Positions 10,728 through 20,352 of a stretch of 64,000 bases of DNA are shown piece after piece (position 1 is the first letter of the stretch; the number at the start of each line of letters is the position of its first letter). The DNA is from an uncultured Prevotella sp. (GTDB taxonomy: Bacteria > Bacteroidota > Bacteroidia > Bacteroidales > Bacteroidaceae), in assembly GCA_944320355.1 (NCBI GenBank), contig CALUHC010000017.1:62001-126000 (forward strand), in the 5' to 3' direction. The translations under genes were made by a program, and so were the position numbers. The notes below the pieces were generated by a model. That model saw only the letters and a program-made list of their open reading frames with translations. It was not told the origin of the DNA and made no database searches.

Positions 10728-13700
10728 ATGATGGAAAAGACAGACTGTTTCGTTGCGTGCAGCGACATCGCCGAAACAGAACCATTTATAACGGCCTTGA
10801 GCGACTGCATCGAGGTGGGCGGCATCACGCTGCTCACACCACGGCAGGCAACCGAAGCCGTACAGTTGCCCGAAGGGTGCGAGGCCGTTGCAGCGGGCGG
10901 CATGGGCAAGAGCGAGACCATAGCCCAGATAGCCGCAAAGGCCACTGCCCGCTACACGCTGCTCTGCACCAAGCCATGCGCCATAGCACTGGGACAAGGC
11001 GCCGTGGAGCGCATGACCGAAGTGGCCGACAATACAGCAGCGGCCATGGTATATGCCGACCACTACCGCACGGAGGGCTGCGAGCGCAAGCCACATCCCG
11101 CCATAGACTATCAGGAGGGCAGCATACGCGACGACTTCGACTTCGGTCCGCTGCTGCTCGTAAGCACCGAACTGCTGCACAAGTACGCTGCGCAGACGGC
11201 CTACAAGCCGCGATACCGATACGCCGCGCTGTACGACCTGCGCCTGTTCCTTAGCCGCGAGGGACGCATTGTCCATCTCAACGAATACTTGTACACTGTG
11301 GGCGAAAGCACGAAACGCGGCAACGGCGAGAGCCAGTTTGACTACGTTGACCCGCAAAACCGCAACGTGCAGATAGAGATGGAGCAGGCCGCCACGGCCC
11401 ACCTGGCCGCCATCGGCGCGCTCGTGAACACGTCTGCCTATGCCGCCCCCGACTTCCATGAGCAGCACTTCGACGCAGAGGCATCGGTGATAATCCCCGT
11501 GCGCAACCGCGAGCGCACCATAGCCGACGCGGTGAGGAGCGCATTGGGGCAGGAGACGGACTTCAGCTACAACGTAATCGTGGTGGACAACCACTCTACC
11601 GACAACACAACGCAACTGCTCGACGGCATAACCGACCCCCGTCTCGTGCATATCATACCACAGCGCACCGACCTCGGCATAGGCGGATGCTGGAATGTGG
11701 CCGTCGGCGACGCGCGTTGCGGACGCTTTGCCGTGCAGCTCGACAGCGACGACCTGTACAGCTCGCCACACACCCTGCAGCGCATCGTCAACGCGTTCCA
11801 CGAGCAACAGGCCGCCATGATAGTGGGGTCGTACCGCATCTGCGACTTCAACCTGAACACATTGCCGCCCGGACTCATCGCCCACAGCGAGTGGACAGAA
11901 GGCAACGGGCCCAACAACGCCCTGCGCATCAACGGCCTCGGCGCGCCGCGGGCCTTCTTCACGCCGATAGTGCGCCGCCACCCGTTCCCCAACACGAGCT
12001 ATGGCGAAGACTACGCCATGGGACTGCGCATCTCGCGGAGCTACCGCATAGGGCGCATATACGACGAACTGTACCTCTGCCGCCGCTGGGAAGGCAACAG
12101 CGACGCGGCCCTGCCGCTCGACAGGGTGAACGCCAACAACCTGTACAAGGACCGCCTGCGCACACTCGAAATATCGGCACGGCGGCTGATGAACAGCAGC
12201 AACGCCACGCGACACACCGACGACAGCGCGGCAAGATTCTTCCGCAGGCAACTGGAGACGTGGCCCGACGTGCGCCAACGCTACCGCCAGCTGCGCTCCG
12301 CCAGCACAAAGGAACTGCTTGCCGACACGCTCACGCTCGCCGCGCAGCATAATCCCGCCCGCATGGTCTCCACCGGAGCGAGCGTCAGCAGGCAGGCCAT
12401 AGCCGCCCGCCCGTGCTTTCTCTGCCCGGAAAACAGGCCCAAGGAACAGCTCACGGCAAACGCCACAGAGGGCTACGAGCTGCTGGTGAACCCCTACCCC
12501 ATACTGCCCGTGCACTTCACCATACCCTCGCTGCGCCACGAGCCGCAGGCCATCGAGGGGCGTTTCGGCGCGATGCTGCGCCTGCTCGGCGCGCACCCGT
12601 GGCTCACGGTGTTCTACAACGGCCCGCACTGCGGCGCGTCGGCACCCGACCATGCCCACTTTCAGGCCGTGGCGGGGCGCACCCTGCCACTGCAGGCGGC
12701 GTGGCCGCGACTGAGCCGCAGCCTCCGCACGATATCAAACGAGGACGGCGACGGCTCGATAAGCCTCATAACGGGCTATCCCGCTGCGCCATTCGTCATC
12801 TGCAGCCATACGGCCGAAGCCAGCGAGAAGCTCTTCGGCAAGCTATGCTCCGCCCTGCCAGCCGCCCCGGACGGTGGCGAGCCCATGATGAACATTGTGT
12901 GCTGGCAGCAGGGCGACGCCACTCTGGCAGTGGTGTTCGCGCGGAGCAAGCACCGCCCGGACTGCTACTACGCCGACGGCGAGGCGCAAATCATGGTCAG
13001 CCCCGGCGCGATAGACATGATGGGGCTGCTCATAACGCCCCGCCGAGAGGACTATGACAGGATGACACCGGCCAAGGCCGAGGACATACTGCGCGAGGTG
13101 TCATGCTCCGAAACCGATGTAGCGGCCATCTGCGGGCGGCTGAAGAGAGCCGCACAGACGGCAAAAGGCAATTCGCTGTGGGGCGAAGAGCCTTGCGTGT
13201 CGGTGGGCATCATGAGCCGCGAGCGCATAGAGTTCACCCTCAACGCGCCTTTCACGGCCAAGGGAGAGACCATAGTAGGCGAGCAGGTGGTGGAGTTCTC
13301 TGAAGGCGGAATAGTGTGGCGGGGCGACCAGTACCGCGAACTGACGTTCACTCCGCTGTCGCCCGACGCCTCGTTCTCGCTCCGCGATGTCACCATAGGC
13401 GTGAACTTCCACTGGGAACGGCGCGAGACGCAGACCTTCGGCGGCACGCTGCGCTTTGTCGTCGACTCCAGGCGAGTGACGGCCATAAACATCCTGCCGG
13501 TCGAAAGATACCTCGCCAGCGTGATTTCGAGCGAGATGCGCGCCACGTCGTCAGTGGAACTGCTCAAGGCCCACGCCGTCATCTCGCGCAGCTGGCTGCT
13601 GTCGCAGATGGAGCGCAGGCGCAGCCAGCAGGGCGCGGGAACGGGTTTCTTCGCCTTCAAGAAGACAGACGAGGAGATAACGCGATGGTATGACCGCGAC

Positions 13701-14492
13701 GACCACACCATTTTCGACGTGTGCGCCGACGACCACTGCCAGCGCTACCAAGGCATGACGCGAGCCAACAACCCCGCCGTGGAGGAGGCTGTGAACGCCA
13801 CCCGCGGCCGGGTGCTGGCATACGGCGACGAGATTTGCGACGCACGCTTCAGCAAGTGCTGCGGCGGTGCAACCGAGGAGTTCCGCTACTGCTGGGAGGA
13901 CACCGCCAAACCGTATCTCACCGCGATAAGAGACAGCGAGGATTCTGCCCTGCCCGACCTCACCGACGAGGCCGAAGCCGAAAGATGGATACGCTCCGCG
14001 CCGGAGTCGTTCTGCAACACCGCCGACACGAAAGTGCTCTCGCAGGTGCTCAACGACTACGACCGCGAAACGCCGGACTTCTACCGTTGGCGCGTGGAAT
14101 ACACGCAGACGGAGCTGGCCGCGCTCATCTGCAAGAACACTGGGTGCGACTTCGGGCAGATAACCGACCTCGTCCCCCTCGAAAGAGGCAGGAGCGGGCG
14201 CATCAGCCGGCTGAAAATCATCGGCACAAAGAAGCAGCTCATCATAGGCAAAGAGCTCGAAATACGCCGCACTCTGAGCGAGAGCCACCTGTACAGCAGC
14301 GCGTTCGTGGTTGACCGCGAGGACGTAAGCGACGGCGTTCCCGCACGCTTCGTTCTCACAGGAGCGGGCTGGGGCCACGGTGTCGGCCTCTGCCAGATAG
14401 GCGCCGCCGTGATGGGCGAGCGCGGATATGCCTACGACCGCATCCTGCTGCACTACTACCGGGGAGCGGAAATAAAGGAAATTTACAGATGA
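10728..14492 (+). CDS. Three-domain protein: glycosyltransferase 2, HIT-like DUF4922, SpoIID/LytB
   Basis: A 1254-residue protein with three recognisable parts. Residues about 250-500 form a GT2 glycosyltransferase (ASVIIPVRN near 252, metal-binding DSDD at 339-342). Residues about 560-800 match DUF4922, a HIT/GalT-like fold, with CFLC at 563-566 and the HAHFQ motif at 642-646. Residues about 850-1254 are a SpoIID/LytB domain with VERYLASVISSEM (conserved Glu936), SKCCGG near 1042, and GAGWGHGVG at 1212-1220. SpoIID proteins cleave or remodel peptidoglycan glycan and are normally exported, yet no signal peptide or membrane segment is seen, implying a cytosolic protein. The next gene on the strand is an AmpG-like muropeptide permease. 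ATG at 10731 is an alternative start. Confidence 0.85.
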   Translation: MMEKTDCFVACSDIAETEPFITALSDCIEVGGITLLTPRQATEAVQLPEGCEAVAAGGMGKSETIAQIAAKATARYTLLCTKPCAIALGQGAVERMTEVADNTAAAMVYADHYRTEGCERKPHPAIDYQEGSIRDDFDFGPLLLVSTELLHKYAAQTAYKPRYRYAALYDLRLFLSREGRIVHLNEYLYTVGESTKRGNGESQFDYVDPQNRNVQIEMEQAATAHLAAIGALVNTSAYAAPDFHEQHFDAEASVIIPVRNRERTIADAVRSALGQETDFSYNVIVVDNHSTDNTTQLLDGITDPRLVHIIPQRTDLGIGGCWNVAVGDARCGRFAVQLDSDDLYSSPHTLQRIVNAFHEQQAAMIVGSYRICDFNLNTLPPGLIAHSEWTEGNGPNNALRINGLGAPRAFFTPIVRRHPFPNTSYGEDYAMGLRISRSYRIGRIYDELYLCRRWEGNSDAALPLDRVNANNLYKDRLRTLEISARRLMNSSNATRHTDDSAARFFRRQLETWPDVRQRYRQLRSASTKELLADTLTLAAQHNPARMVSTGASVSRQAIAARPCFLCPENRPKEQLTANATEGYELLVNPYPILPVHFTIPSLRHEPQAIEGRFGAMLRLLGAHPWLTVFYNGPHCGASAPDHAHFQAVAGRTLPLQAAWPRLSRSLRTISNEDGDGSISLITGYPAAPFVICSHTAEASEKLFGKLCSALPAAPDGGEPMMNIVCWQQGDATLAVVFARSKHRPDCYYADGEAQIMVSPGAIDMMGLLITPRREDYDRMTPAKAEDILREVSCSETDVAAICGRLKRAAQTAKGNSLWGEEPCVSVGIMSRERIEFTLNAPFTAKGETIVGEQVVEFSEGGIVWRGDQYRELTFTPLSPDASFSLRDVTIGVNFHWERRETQTFGGTLRFVVDSRRVTAINILPVERYLASVISSEMRATSSVELLKAHAVISRSWLLSQMERRRSQQGAGTGFFAFKKTDEEITRWYDRDDHTIFDVCADDHCQRYQGMTRANNPAVEEAVNATRGRVLAYGDEICDARFSKCCGGATEEFRYCWEDTAKPYLTAIRDSEDSALPDLTDEAEAERWIRSAPESFCNTADTKVLSQVLNDYDRETPDFYRWRVEYTQTELAALICKNTGCDFGQITDLVPLERGRSGRISRLKIIGTKKQLIIGKELEIRRTLSESHLYSSAFVVDREDVSDGVPARFVLTGAGWGHGVGLCQIGAAVMGERGYAYDRILLHYYRGAEIKEIYR

Positions 14493-14500
14493 AGACAGGA

Positions 14501-14566
14501 GTTAAAGAAGTTATCTTGGGAAGTTAAAGAAGTTATCTTGGGAAGTTAAAGAAGTTAACTGGAGTT
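14501..14566 (+). repeat. Three tandem 22-bp repeats
   Basis: GTTAAAGAAGTTATCTTGGG plus two bases is repeated at 14501, 14523 and (partly) 14545. It continues into GGAGTTATCGCTCC and GGAAGTTAACGGACA, a sequence related to the element at 18176. The rest of the gap to 14745 holds GC-rich inverted segments around GGGGAGG and nothing gene-like. Confidence 0.6.
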
Positions 14567-14745
14567 ATCGCTCCACTTCGTTCCGCTCGGGAAGTTAACG
14601 GACAATAGCGGCCTCTCTCCCCGCCCTCCCCTGTGGGGAGGGAGCTGCAACACCCTTTCACACAGTAGCCTCCCCCACAGGGAGAGGTTGGAGGGGACTT
14701 CCAAGGAGGTTGGAGGGGACTTCTAAAAGGACATATAGTATATCA

Positions 14746-16083
14746 ATGAAAGCAAAAACAATAAGCAAGCGCAGCCCGTGGGCGTGGGTTCCCTCGCTGT
14801 ATTTCGCCGAAGGAATACCCTACGTGGCCGTGATGACAATATCGCTCATCATGTACAAGCGGCTGGGACTGTCAAACACAGAGATTACTCTCTACACTTC
14901 GTGGCTCTACCTGCCGTGGGTCATCAAACCATTTTGGAGCCCGTTCATCGACATCATAAAGACCAAGCGATGGTGGATAGTGGCCATGCAGCTGCTCGTA
15001 GGAGCCTCGCTGGGCGGCGTGGCGTTCACCATTCCCGCCGAATGGTGGCTGCAGGGCACGCTGTTCTTCTTCTGGCTGATGGCCTTTTCGAGCGCGACGC
15101 ACGACATAGCCGCCGACGGTTTCTATATGCTCGGGCTCGACCAGCACCAGCAGGCGTGGTTCGTGGGCATACGTTCCACGTTCTATCGCATAGCGACCAT
15201 CTTCGGCCAGGGGTTCCTTGTGATGATAGCGGGCAACCTGGAGGTGCTCACCCGCAGCGTGAGATACTCGTGGAGCCTCATGTTTTACTTCATGGCGGGA
15301 CTGTTCATCGCCCTTTGGCTTTATCACAGTTGGGTGTTGCCGCGCCCCAAGGAGGACAGCGAGCGCACGGGGAAGGGCGCGTCAGGACTGGCCAACGAGC
15401 TGTGGCTGACCGTCAAGACGTTCTTCACCAAGCCGCAGGTCGTGGCGGGCATCTGCTTCATGCTGTTCTACCGGATGCCCGAAGGGCTGCTGGCCAAGGT
15501 GTCGGCACTGTTCCTCATCGACGCCGGACACAAGGGCGGGCTCGGCCTTTCGCCCGCCGAATACGGCCTGGTGCAGGGCACCGTGGGCGTGGTGGGCCTC
15601 ACCCTGGGCGGCATCCTGGGCGGCATGGCGGCCTCGCGCGACGGTCTGAAGCGGTGGCTGTGGCCCATGGTGTGCGCCATAACGCTGCCCGATGCCGTAT
15701 ATGTCTACCTCAGCTACGCCATGCCCGACAGCCTGCTGGTCATAAATGCCTGCGTGTTCATCGAGCAGTTCGGCTACGGTTTCGGCTTCTCTGCCTATAT
15801 GCTGTACCTCATTTACTACAGCCGCGGCGAGCACAAGACGGCCCACTATGCCCTCTGCACGGCCTTCATGGCACTGTCCATGATGATTCCGGGGCTCTTC
15901 GCCGGCGCGTTGCAGGAGGCCGTGGGCTACCGCACGTTCTTCATCATCGTGATGATATCGTGCGCAATGACGTTCATCGTATCGGCGTTCCTGAAGATAG
16001 ACCCCGACTTCGGCAAGCGAAACGCCAGCGAAGACGAGGCCGACGGACAGGCCGAAGAGAAAGAAGCACCACGCAAAGAGTGA
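14746..16083 (+). CDS. AmpG-like MFS permease (muropeptide uptake family)
   Basis: A 445-residue membrane protein of about 12 hydrophobic segments. The opening SPWAWVPSLYFAEGIPYV and the segment SSATHDIAADGFY are characteristic of the AmpG/PAT branch of the major facilitator superfamily, which imports anhydro-muropeptides released from the cell wall. The ATG at 14746 is chosen over an upstream TTG at 14710 because it directly precedes the basic N-terminus. It follows the SpoIID-containing gene on the same strand, so imported wall fragments may be the shared substrate. The exact substrate cannot be read from sequence. Confidence 0.85.
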   Translation: MKAKTISKRSPWAWVPSLYFAEGIPYVAVMTISLIMYKRLGLSNTEITLYTSWLYLPWVIKPFWSPFIDIIKTKRWWIVAMQLLVGASLGGVAFTIPAEWWLQGTLFFFWLMAFSSATHDIAADGFYMLGLDQHQQAWFVGIRSTFYRIATIFGQGFLVMIAGNLEVLTRSVRYSWSLMFYFMAGLFIALWLYHSWVLPRPKEDSERTGKGASGLANELWLTVKTFFTKPQVVAGICFMLFYRMPEGLLAKVSALFLIDAGHKGGLGLSPAEYGLVQGTVGVVGLTLGGILGGMAASRDGLKRWLWPMVCAITLPDAVYVYLSYAMPDSLLVINACVFIEQFGYGFGFSAYMLYLIYYSRGEHKTAHYALCTAFMALSMMIPGLFAGALQEAVGYRTFFIIVMISCAMTFIVSAFLKIDPDFGKRNASEDEADGQAEEKEAPRKE

Positions 16084-16145
16084 CAAAACCACAACAAACA
16101 ATAAAAAGACAACAAGCAATTCTGCATATTAACAAACAAAGACAC

Positions 16146-16703
16146 ATGACTATGAACAAGACAGCAAGGATGATACCGACCCTCATCGCGGCACTCCTGA
16201 CCGTGCTCACGCTGGCCGGTTGCGACAACGACGACATTGACCAGGCCTACGACCTGAACGGTTACTGGCAGGGAAGCATAGACGGAAACTACTATTACGA
16301 CCGCTACGGAAGCAACGAAAGCTGGGACACGGAGATATGGTTCGTGCAAGACGGCGACTTCAGCAACGGCGGATACGGCCGTGAGATAGACTATGCCAGA
16401 TACTCAAACTACAGTTACGCCGTTGAATTTGACTGGGAAGTGAGCAACGGCCGCATCTACATCGACTATTACGACGGCTACCACATTGTGATACGCGACT
16501 ACGAACTGTACTCCAGAGGCAACTCGCAACACTTCCGCGGATACTTCGACGACTGGGATACGGGCGAGACTCTCGCATCGTTCGACCTCATAAAGGTAGG
16601 CAACTGGAGCGACTGGGCAATGCGGTACACAAAGAAGCGCGACAGCCTCTCGGCCGCCCCCCAAGCCGTTCCTGCAGCCCTCGAAAAACCATCAGAAAGA
16701 TGA
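16146..16703 (+). CDS. Small Tyr/Asp-rich lipoprotein, function unknown
   Basis: A 185-residue protein with a lipoprotein signal ending LAGC. The mature part is unusually rich in Tyr, Asp, Gly and Asn, with alternating patterns (NYYYDRYGS, RIYIDYYDGYH) that suggest a compact beta-sheet or small barrel. I do not recognise the family. It begins 62 bp after the AmpG-like gene and is probably co-transcribed. A second ATG two codons on (16152) is an equally possible start. A surface or periplasmic carbohydrate-binding role would fit the aromatic content but is a guess. Confidence 0.7.
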   Translation: MTMNKTARMIPTLIAALLTVLTLAGCDNDDIDQAYDLNGYWQGSIDGNYYYDRYGSNESWDTEIWFVQDGDFSNGGYGREIDYARYSNYSYAVEFDWEVSNGRIYIDYYDGYHIVIRDYELYSRGNSQHFRGYFDDWDTGETLASFDLIKVGNWSDWAMRYTKKRDSLSAAPQAVPAALEKPSER

Positions 16704-16706
16704 CAA

Positions 16707-16819
16707 TTTGCGAAACGGGTCGTTTTGCCTTCTAAAACGGGTCGTTTCAGACGCTAAGACGTGCCGTTTTGCACTGCAAAACGGCACGTCTTGTATTTCA
16801 TTGAGTGTCAATGCGTTAC
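16707..16819 (-). repeat. Head-plus-palindrome-array repeat, copy 3
   Basis: Lies between two convergent genes. On the minus strand the head is GTAAC-GCAT-TGACACTCA-ATGAA-ATAC. The first two tail units are AAGACGTGCCGTTTT and AAAACGGCACGTCTT: the A-to-G change in one arm is matched by a C in the other. Two further AAACGACCCGTTT units follow. Confidence 0.8.
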
Positions 16820-16856
16820 ACAGGGTGCGCCGAGCAGCCCGCACGGCAACGGCCTT

Positions 16857-18101
16857 TCACCTCCTCAACAGCGGGAAACGCCTGCCGTATGTGGCCATGC
16901 GCCACAGCCACTCCAGCGGCCCGAAATTGCAGAGGCGCAACCACCAACGGCTGAACACGGCCTCTGCCACGCACACGCCGAGTGCCACCAGCACTACGAA
17001 GACAAGCCCGGTGGAGGCCCCAAAGCCAAGCCCTATGCCGTAGAACAGCGCCATTCCCCATACCGACTGGCCGATATAGTTGGTCAACGCCATGCGCCCC
17101 GAGAAGCCGAAAAGGCAGAAGAAGCGCAGGCCTGGGCGGCGCTGATGAATGAGACAGACGGCCGCCACGTAGGCAAAGCCCATGGGATAGACGCTGACAA
17201 AGTAGAGCAAGCTGTGGAAGGCGTTGCCAAGCGGGTGGCCGTTCACGGAGCTCCACGCATAGACTACCGACAGCGGAAGACCCAAGGCGAAGCCTACGCG
17301 CGCGACACGCAGCAGCCAACGGCGGCGCAAGACGAGGTGGGCGTACATACGCCTGCGCCCCAGCCAAAGCCCGATGAGGAACAAACCAAGCACCTTGAAG
17401 TAGCGGTTGCCGTCAACGAACTCCTGCACGCGCACTATCGCACCCTGTATCAGGAACTGGAACACGCCAGCATAACTGTCGGCATCGCGCAGCCAGTAGG
17501 CAAAGTTGTCTTCCGTGATGCCGTACTTGGCGCAGTAATGCCACTGCAGGCGCACCACCCCGGCCGACAGACTGACGCCCGCCAGCTGGCAAGCGAGGTC
17601 TATCACCACGGGGAGGAACAGCAACGCCGCCGCCCACGAGAGCAAAGCGCGGTCGGAAGCGCGGCGAAACAGCGGCAGCAACATACCCATGAGGGCGTAG
17701 AGCATCAGTATGTCGCCGCTCCAGATGAACATTAGGTGCAGGAAACCTATGGCCAGCAGTACGGCCATGCGGCGATAGAAGATGCGGAAACCGCTTGCTC
17801 CCCGCCGCTCGGCGTTGGCCATTATGATGGAGAAACCAATGCCGAAGAGGAGCGAGAAGATGGTGTAGAACTTGCCGTCAACGAAGACATACTGCAAGAA
17901 GCGCACCACGCTGTCAACACTCGCCGTAGGCATGGCTGCCGCGGCCTCGGGCTTCAGGAATGTGTAGAGCGCGAACTCGGGGAAGTTGGCCACGGCTATG
18001 CCCACGAGGGCGAGGCCGCGCAGTATGTCGAGTATGGCGAAACGCTCTTTCTGTCTCACGGGCATGGCCGCGCCGCCATGCCCCTTTTTCGTGTCTGTCA
18101 T
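16857..18101 (-). CDS. DUF418 (YeiB-like) membrane protein
   Basis: A 414-residue polytopic membrane protein. The N-terminal ILDILRGLALVGIAVANFPEF and the central GKFYTIFSLLFGIGFSI are hallmarks of the DUF418/YeiB family, and the C-terminal SGRMALTNYIGQS and FGPLEWLWR motifs complete the family signature. The family is related to acyltransferase-3-like membrane proteins, but no reaction is established. It is transcribed on the same strand as the EamA gene upstream, with a 221-bp repeat-bearing gap. Confidence 0.88.
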   Translation of the reverse strand: MTDTKKGHGGAAMPVRQKERFAILDILRGLALVGIAVANFPEFALYTFLKPEAAAAMPTASVDSVVRFLQYVFVDGKFYTIFSLLFGIGFSIIMANAERRGASGFRIFYRRMAVLLAIGFLHLMFIWSGDILMLYALMGMLLPLFRRASDRALLSWAAALLFLPVVIDLACQLAGVSLSAGVVRLQWHYCAKYGITEDNFAYWLRDADSYAGVFQFLIQGAIVRVQEFVDGNRYFKVLGLFLIGLWLGRRRMYAHLVLRRRWLLRVARVGFALGLPLSVVYAWSSVNGHPLGNAFHSLLYFVSVYPMGFAYVAAVCLIHQRRPGLRFFCLFGFSGRMALTNYIGQSVWGMALFYGIGLGFGASTGLVFVVLVALGVCVAEAVFSRWWLRLCNFGPLEWLWRMATYGRRFPLLRR

Positions 18102-18176
18102 ATTTATATTGTATGTTTGTCTTTGTGTCGCTATATGTCATAGATAGCCGTCAGCCGCGCCGAAGGTGGGCTAAAT

Positions 18177-18345
18177 GGAGTTAACGGGAGTATGGCTTCG
18201 CCCCGAAGTCAACGGGAGTTAGCGGACAACAGCCTTGCCTCTGTATTCCATGCCACCCTTCGCTACGCTCAGGCAGCACGTGTCCGTTAACTCCCGACGG
18301 CCGACAGGTCGTCTAACTTCGGTTAACTTCTTTCAACTCCACCGC
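18177..18345. repeat. Imperfect inverted-repeat element
   Basis: GGAGTTAGCGGACA (18215-18228) is nearly mirrored by TGTCCGTTAACTCC (18281-18294), with about 52 bp between. Both ends carry further AGTTAAC-type words. The left arm resembles 14575-14610, which ends GGAAGTTAACGGACAATAGC, so this looks like a dispersed intergenic family. Confidence 0.45.
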
Positions 18346-19261
18346 GAAGCTGCCCCCTCCTGAGCCTGACGAGAGCCACGCTGAGCAGTATCACCACGAG
18401 GCCGCACAGCTGCACCGCCGTCACCGTCTCGCCGCCAATGCCCGCCCCTATGGCCACCGCCACCACCGGGTTGACGTATGCATGGGTGGCCACCTCGGTG
18501 GCCGGGCGCACCCGCAGCAACCAGACGTAGGCCGTGTAGGCCATGATTGAGCCGCAGACAACGAGATAAGCCAGCGCGAGCCACGCCCTGCGCGGCACCG
18601 ACTCTAAGTCGGTCTCCTGCACGTCGCCGCCCGCAACGGCGCACACCCAGAACGCCCCGCTGGCCGTGAGCATCTGCCACGCCGACCCGGCAAAGCCGCC
18701 CGAGGCCTCGGCAGCGCACGAACGGTACTTGGTGTAGAGCGTGCCCACGGCCCACGACAGGCATCCGCACACAAGCAGGGCCACGCCGCGCTCGCCGTGG
18801 GCGGCCGAGGCCGACGCGCCGAGCTGCTCTATATAGAGCATGGCCACGCCCACAAAGCCCAGCAGTATGCCAGCCACGGCGGCGGGATTGCGGAAAGTGG
18901 TGCGCCAGGCTGGCACGTCGAGCAGCATTATCCACACCGCCGTAGAAGAGGCAACGATGGCCACGAGGCTGCTGCTGACGTAGCGTTGCGCCAGCATGAC
19001 CACGGCCATGTCAACAAAAAGCAGCACGAGGCCGCTGACAGCCGACCGCCTCACCAGTCCGGCACGCAGCACTCGCTCGCCCCGCAGCGCACAGACGGCA
19101 AGCAGGACAAGCCCCGCCGCCGAGAAGCGCAACGCGCCGAGCAGGAACGGCGGCAGCCCCTGCAGGGCAACACCGATGAAGAAATAGGTGGAACCCCACA
19201 CCACATAGACCAGGAAATAGGCCACAATGACCGCCGCGCGGCTCACCCCACAACTGTCCAT
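18323..19261 (-). CDS. EamA-family (DMT) transporter
   Basis: A 312-residue membrane protein with about ten hydrophobic segments in two homologous halves, as expected of the drug/metabolite transporter superfamily. VYVVWGSTYFFIGVAL near the start and the second-half segment AYLVVCGSIMAYTAYVWLL are family-typical, as is the alanine-rich THAYVNPVVAVAIG. The ATG at 19261 (MDSCGVSRAA) is preferred to the longer frame from 19309, since it begins just before the first membrane helix. Substrate unknown. Confidence 0.87.
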   Translation of the reverse strand: MDSCGVSRAAVIVAYFLVYVVWGSTYFFIGVALQGLPPFLLGALRFSAAGLVLLAVCALRGERVLRAGLVRRSAVSGLVLLFVDMAVVMLAQRYVSSSLVAIVASSTAVWIMLLDVPAWRTTFRNPAAVAGILLGFVGVAMLYIEQLGASASAAHGERGVALLVCGCLSWAVGTLYTKYRSCAAEASGGFAGSAWQMLTASGAFWVCAVAGGDVQETDLESVPRRAWLALAYLVVCGSIMAYTAYVWLLRVRPATEVATHAYVNPVVAVAIGAGIGGETVTAVQLCGLVVILLSVALVRLRRGQLRGGVERS

Positions 19262-19384
19262 AAGGCAAGAAGCGTTTTGAGCGATGCGACAAAAAAGCGG
19301 CCGCCACACCGCCCCGCCCGCCCCGTCGGCAGACGGTTGGCGGCGCAGAGGGAGGCATGGCGGCCTGCGGTCATATAATGGTTG

Positions 19385-20245
19385 TCAAAAGAGTTTAGTT
19401 CCATCGCGCAGCTCTATGACACAGTTGGCAGGAGCCTTAATGTTCTCGTCGATGGTAACGGAGCCTATCTCGTCGGCCACTATGCGCCCCGACATCGGGT
19501 TCTTAATGTTGGTTATAGCGCCGCGTATGTCGGCCTGCACCGTGCTGTACTCGAAAGCGCGGTCGCAGTCGGGACCGAATGTGCAGTTCTCCAGCACCAA
19601 GTCGTGGGCGTAGCAGAGCGGTTGCTCGCCCGTTATGTGGCAGTTCACCAGGCGCAGGTTGCGCGAGTGCCAGCCCACATACTCGCCGTTGAGCTCCGAG
19701 TCATACACCGTGACGTTCTCTACCTCCCACAGCGCGTCCTTGGTTGTGATGCGGGCGTTGCGCAGCTCAACGTTCTTGACGTACTGGAACACGTACTTGC
19801 TGTCGCTCTCCAGGCCGTCTATGCGGATGTCTTCGCTGAACATGAAGGGGTAAGTGCCGCCGTGCAGCCGCAGGTTGCGGGCGTTGATGCGCCTGCAACG
19901 CCAGAAAACCTCGTCGGCGTCGGTCATTTCCACATTCTCAATGTCAATGTCGTTCATCTCGCGGAACATCTTCGGCGCGTCTATCTTCGTGTCGGTCATC
20001 TTCAGATGGTCCGAATACCACAGCGCCGAACGGCCGCCAACATCGAAGTAACAGCGGTCGATGGTGAAGCCGTGCACGTGCCAGAAAGGATAATTGCCCT
20101 CAAAGCGGCAGTTGGTGGCCACGATGTTGCTGCACTCCTTGATGGCCGACTCGCCCTCACGGATGGTCACATTGTCAAGATGGAGGTCGTGAGAGGCGAA
20201 CAACGGGCGCTCGCCCCCGAACTCAGTGTTGCTTATTGTCTTCAT
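19385..20245 (-). CDS. DUF3737 right-handed beta-helix protein
   Basis: A 286-residue soluble protein made of short repeated rungs such as NVTIREGESAIKECSNI and DIDIENVEMTDADEVFW, the pattern of a parallel beta-helix. Overall sequence and length match DUF3737, whose members are common in Bacteroidetes and Firmicutes and have no assigned reaction. No signal peptide is seen, so it is probably cytosolic. It is transcribed toward the EamA gene on the same strand. Confidence 0.85.
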   Translation of the reverse strand: MKTISNTEFGGERPLFASHDLHLDNVTIREGESAIKECSNIVATNCRFEGNYPFWHVHGFTIDRCYFDVGGRSALWYSDHLKMTDTKIDAPKMFREMNDIDIENVEMTDADEVFWRCRRINARNLRLHGGTYPFMFSEDIRIDGLESDSKYVFQYVKNVELRNARITTKDALWEVENVTVYDSELNGEYVGWHSRNLRLVNCHITGEQPLCYAHDLVLENCTFGPDCDRAFEYSTVQADIRGAITNIKNPMSGRIVADEIGSVTIDENIKAPANCVIELRDGTKLF

Positions 20246-20344
20246 TTCCGGTTGTTATTTTGTTTCTGATTTATTTACGTCTGCTCCCCGGCAAAGCCTG
20301 TGCCGCCCATTGCGCCACAAAAGCCCGGGATGAGTTTTACGCTG

Positions 20345-20352
20345 CAAAATTA
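20345..20352 (-). promoter_or_regulatory. -7 box upstream of the DUF3737 gene
   Basis: Minus-strand TAATTTTG about 100 bp before the DUF3737 ATG. The -33 position is a poor match (TGTG). The remainder of the gap 20246-20770 contains only this box and the plus-strand promoter block at 20592. Confidence 0.45.
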
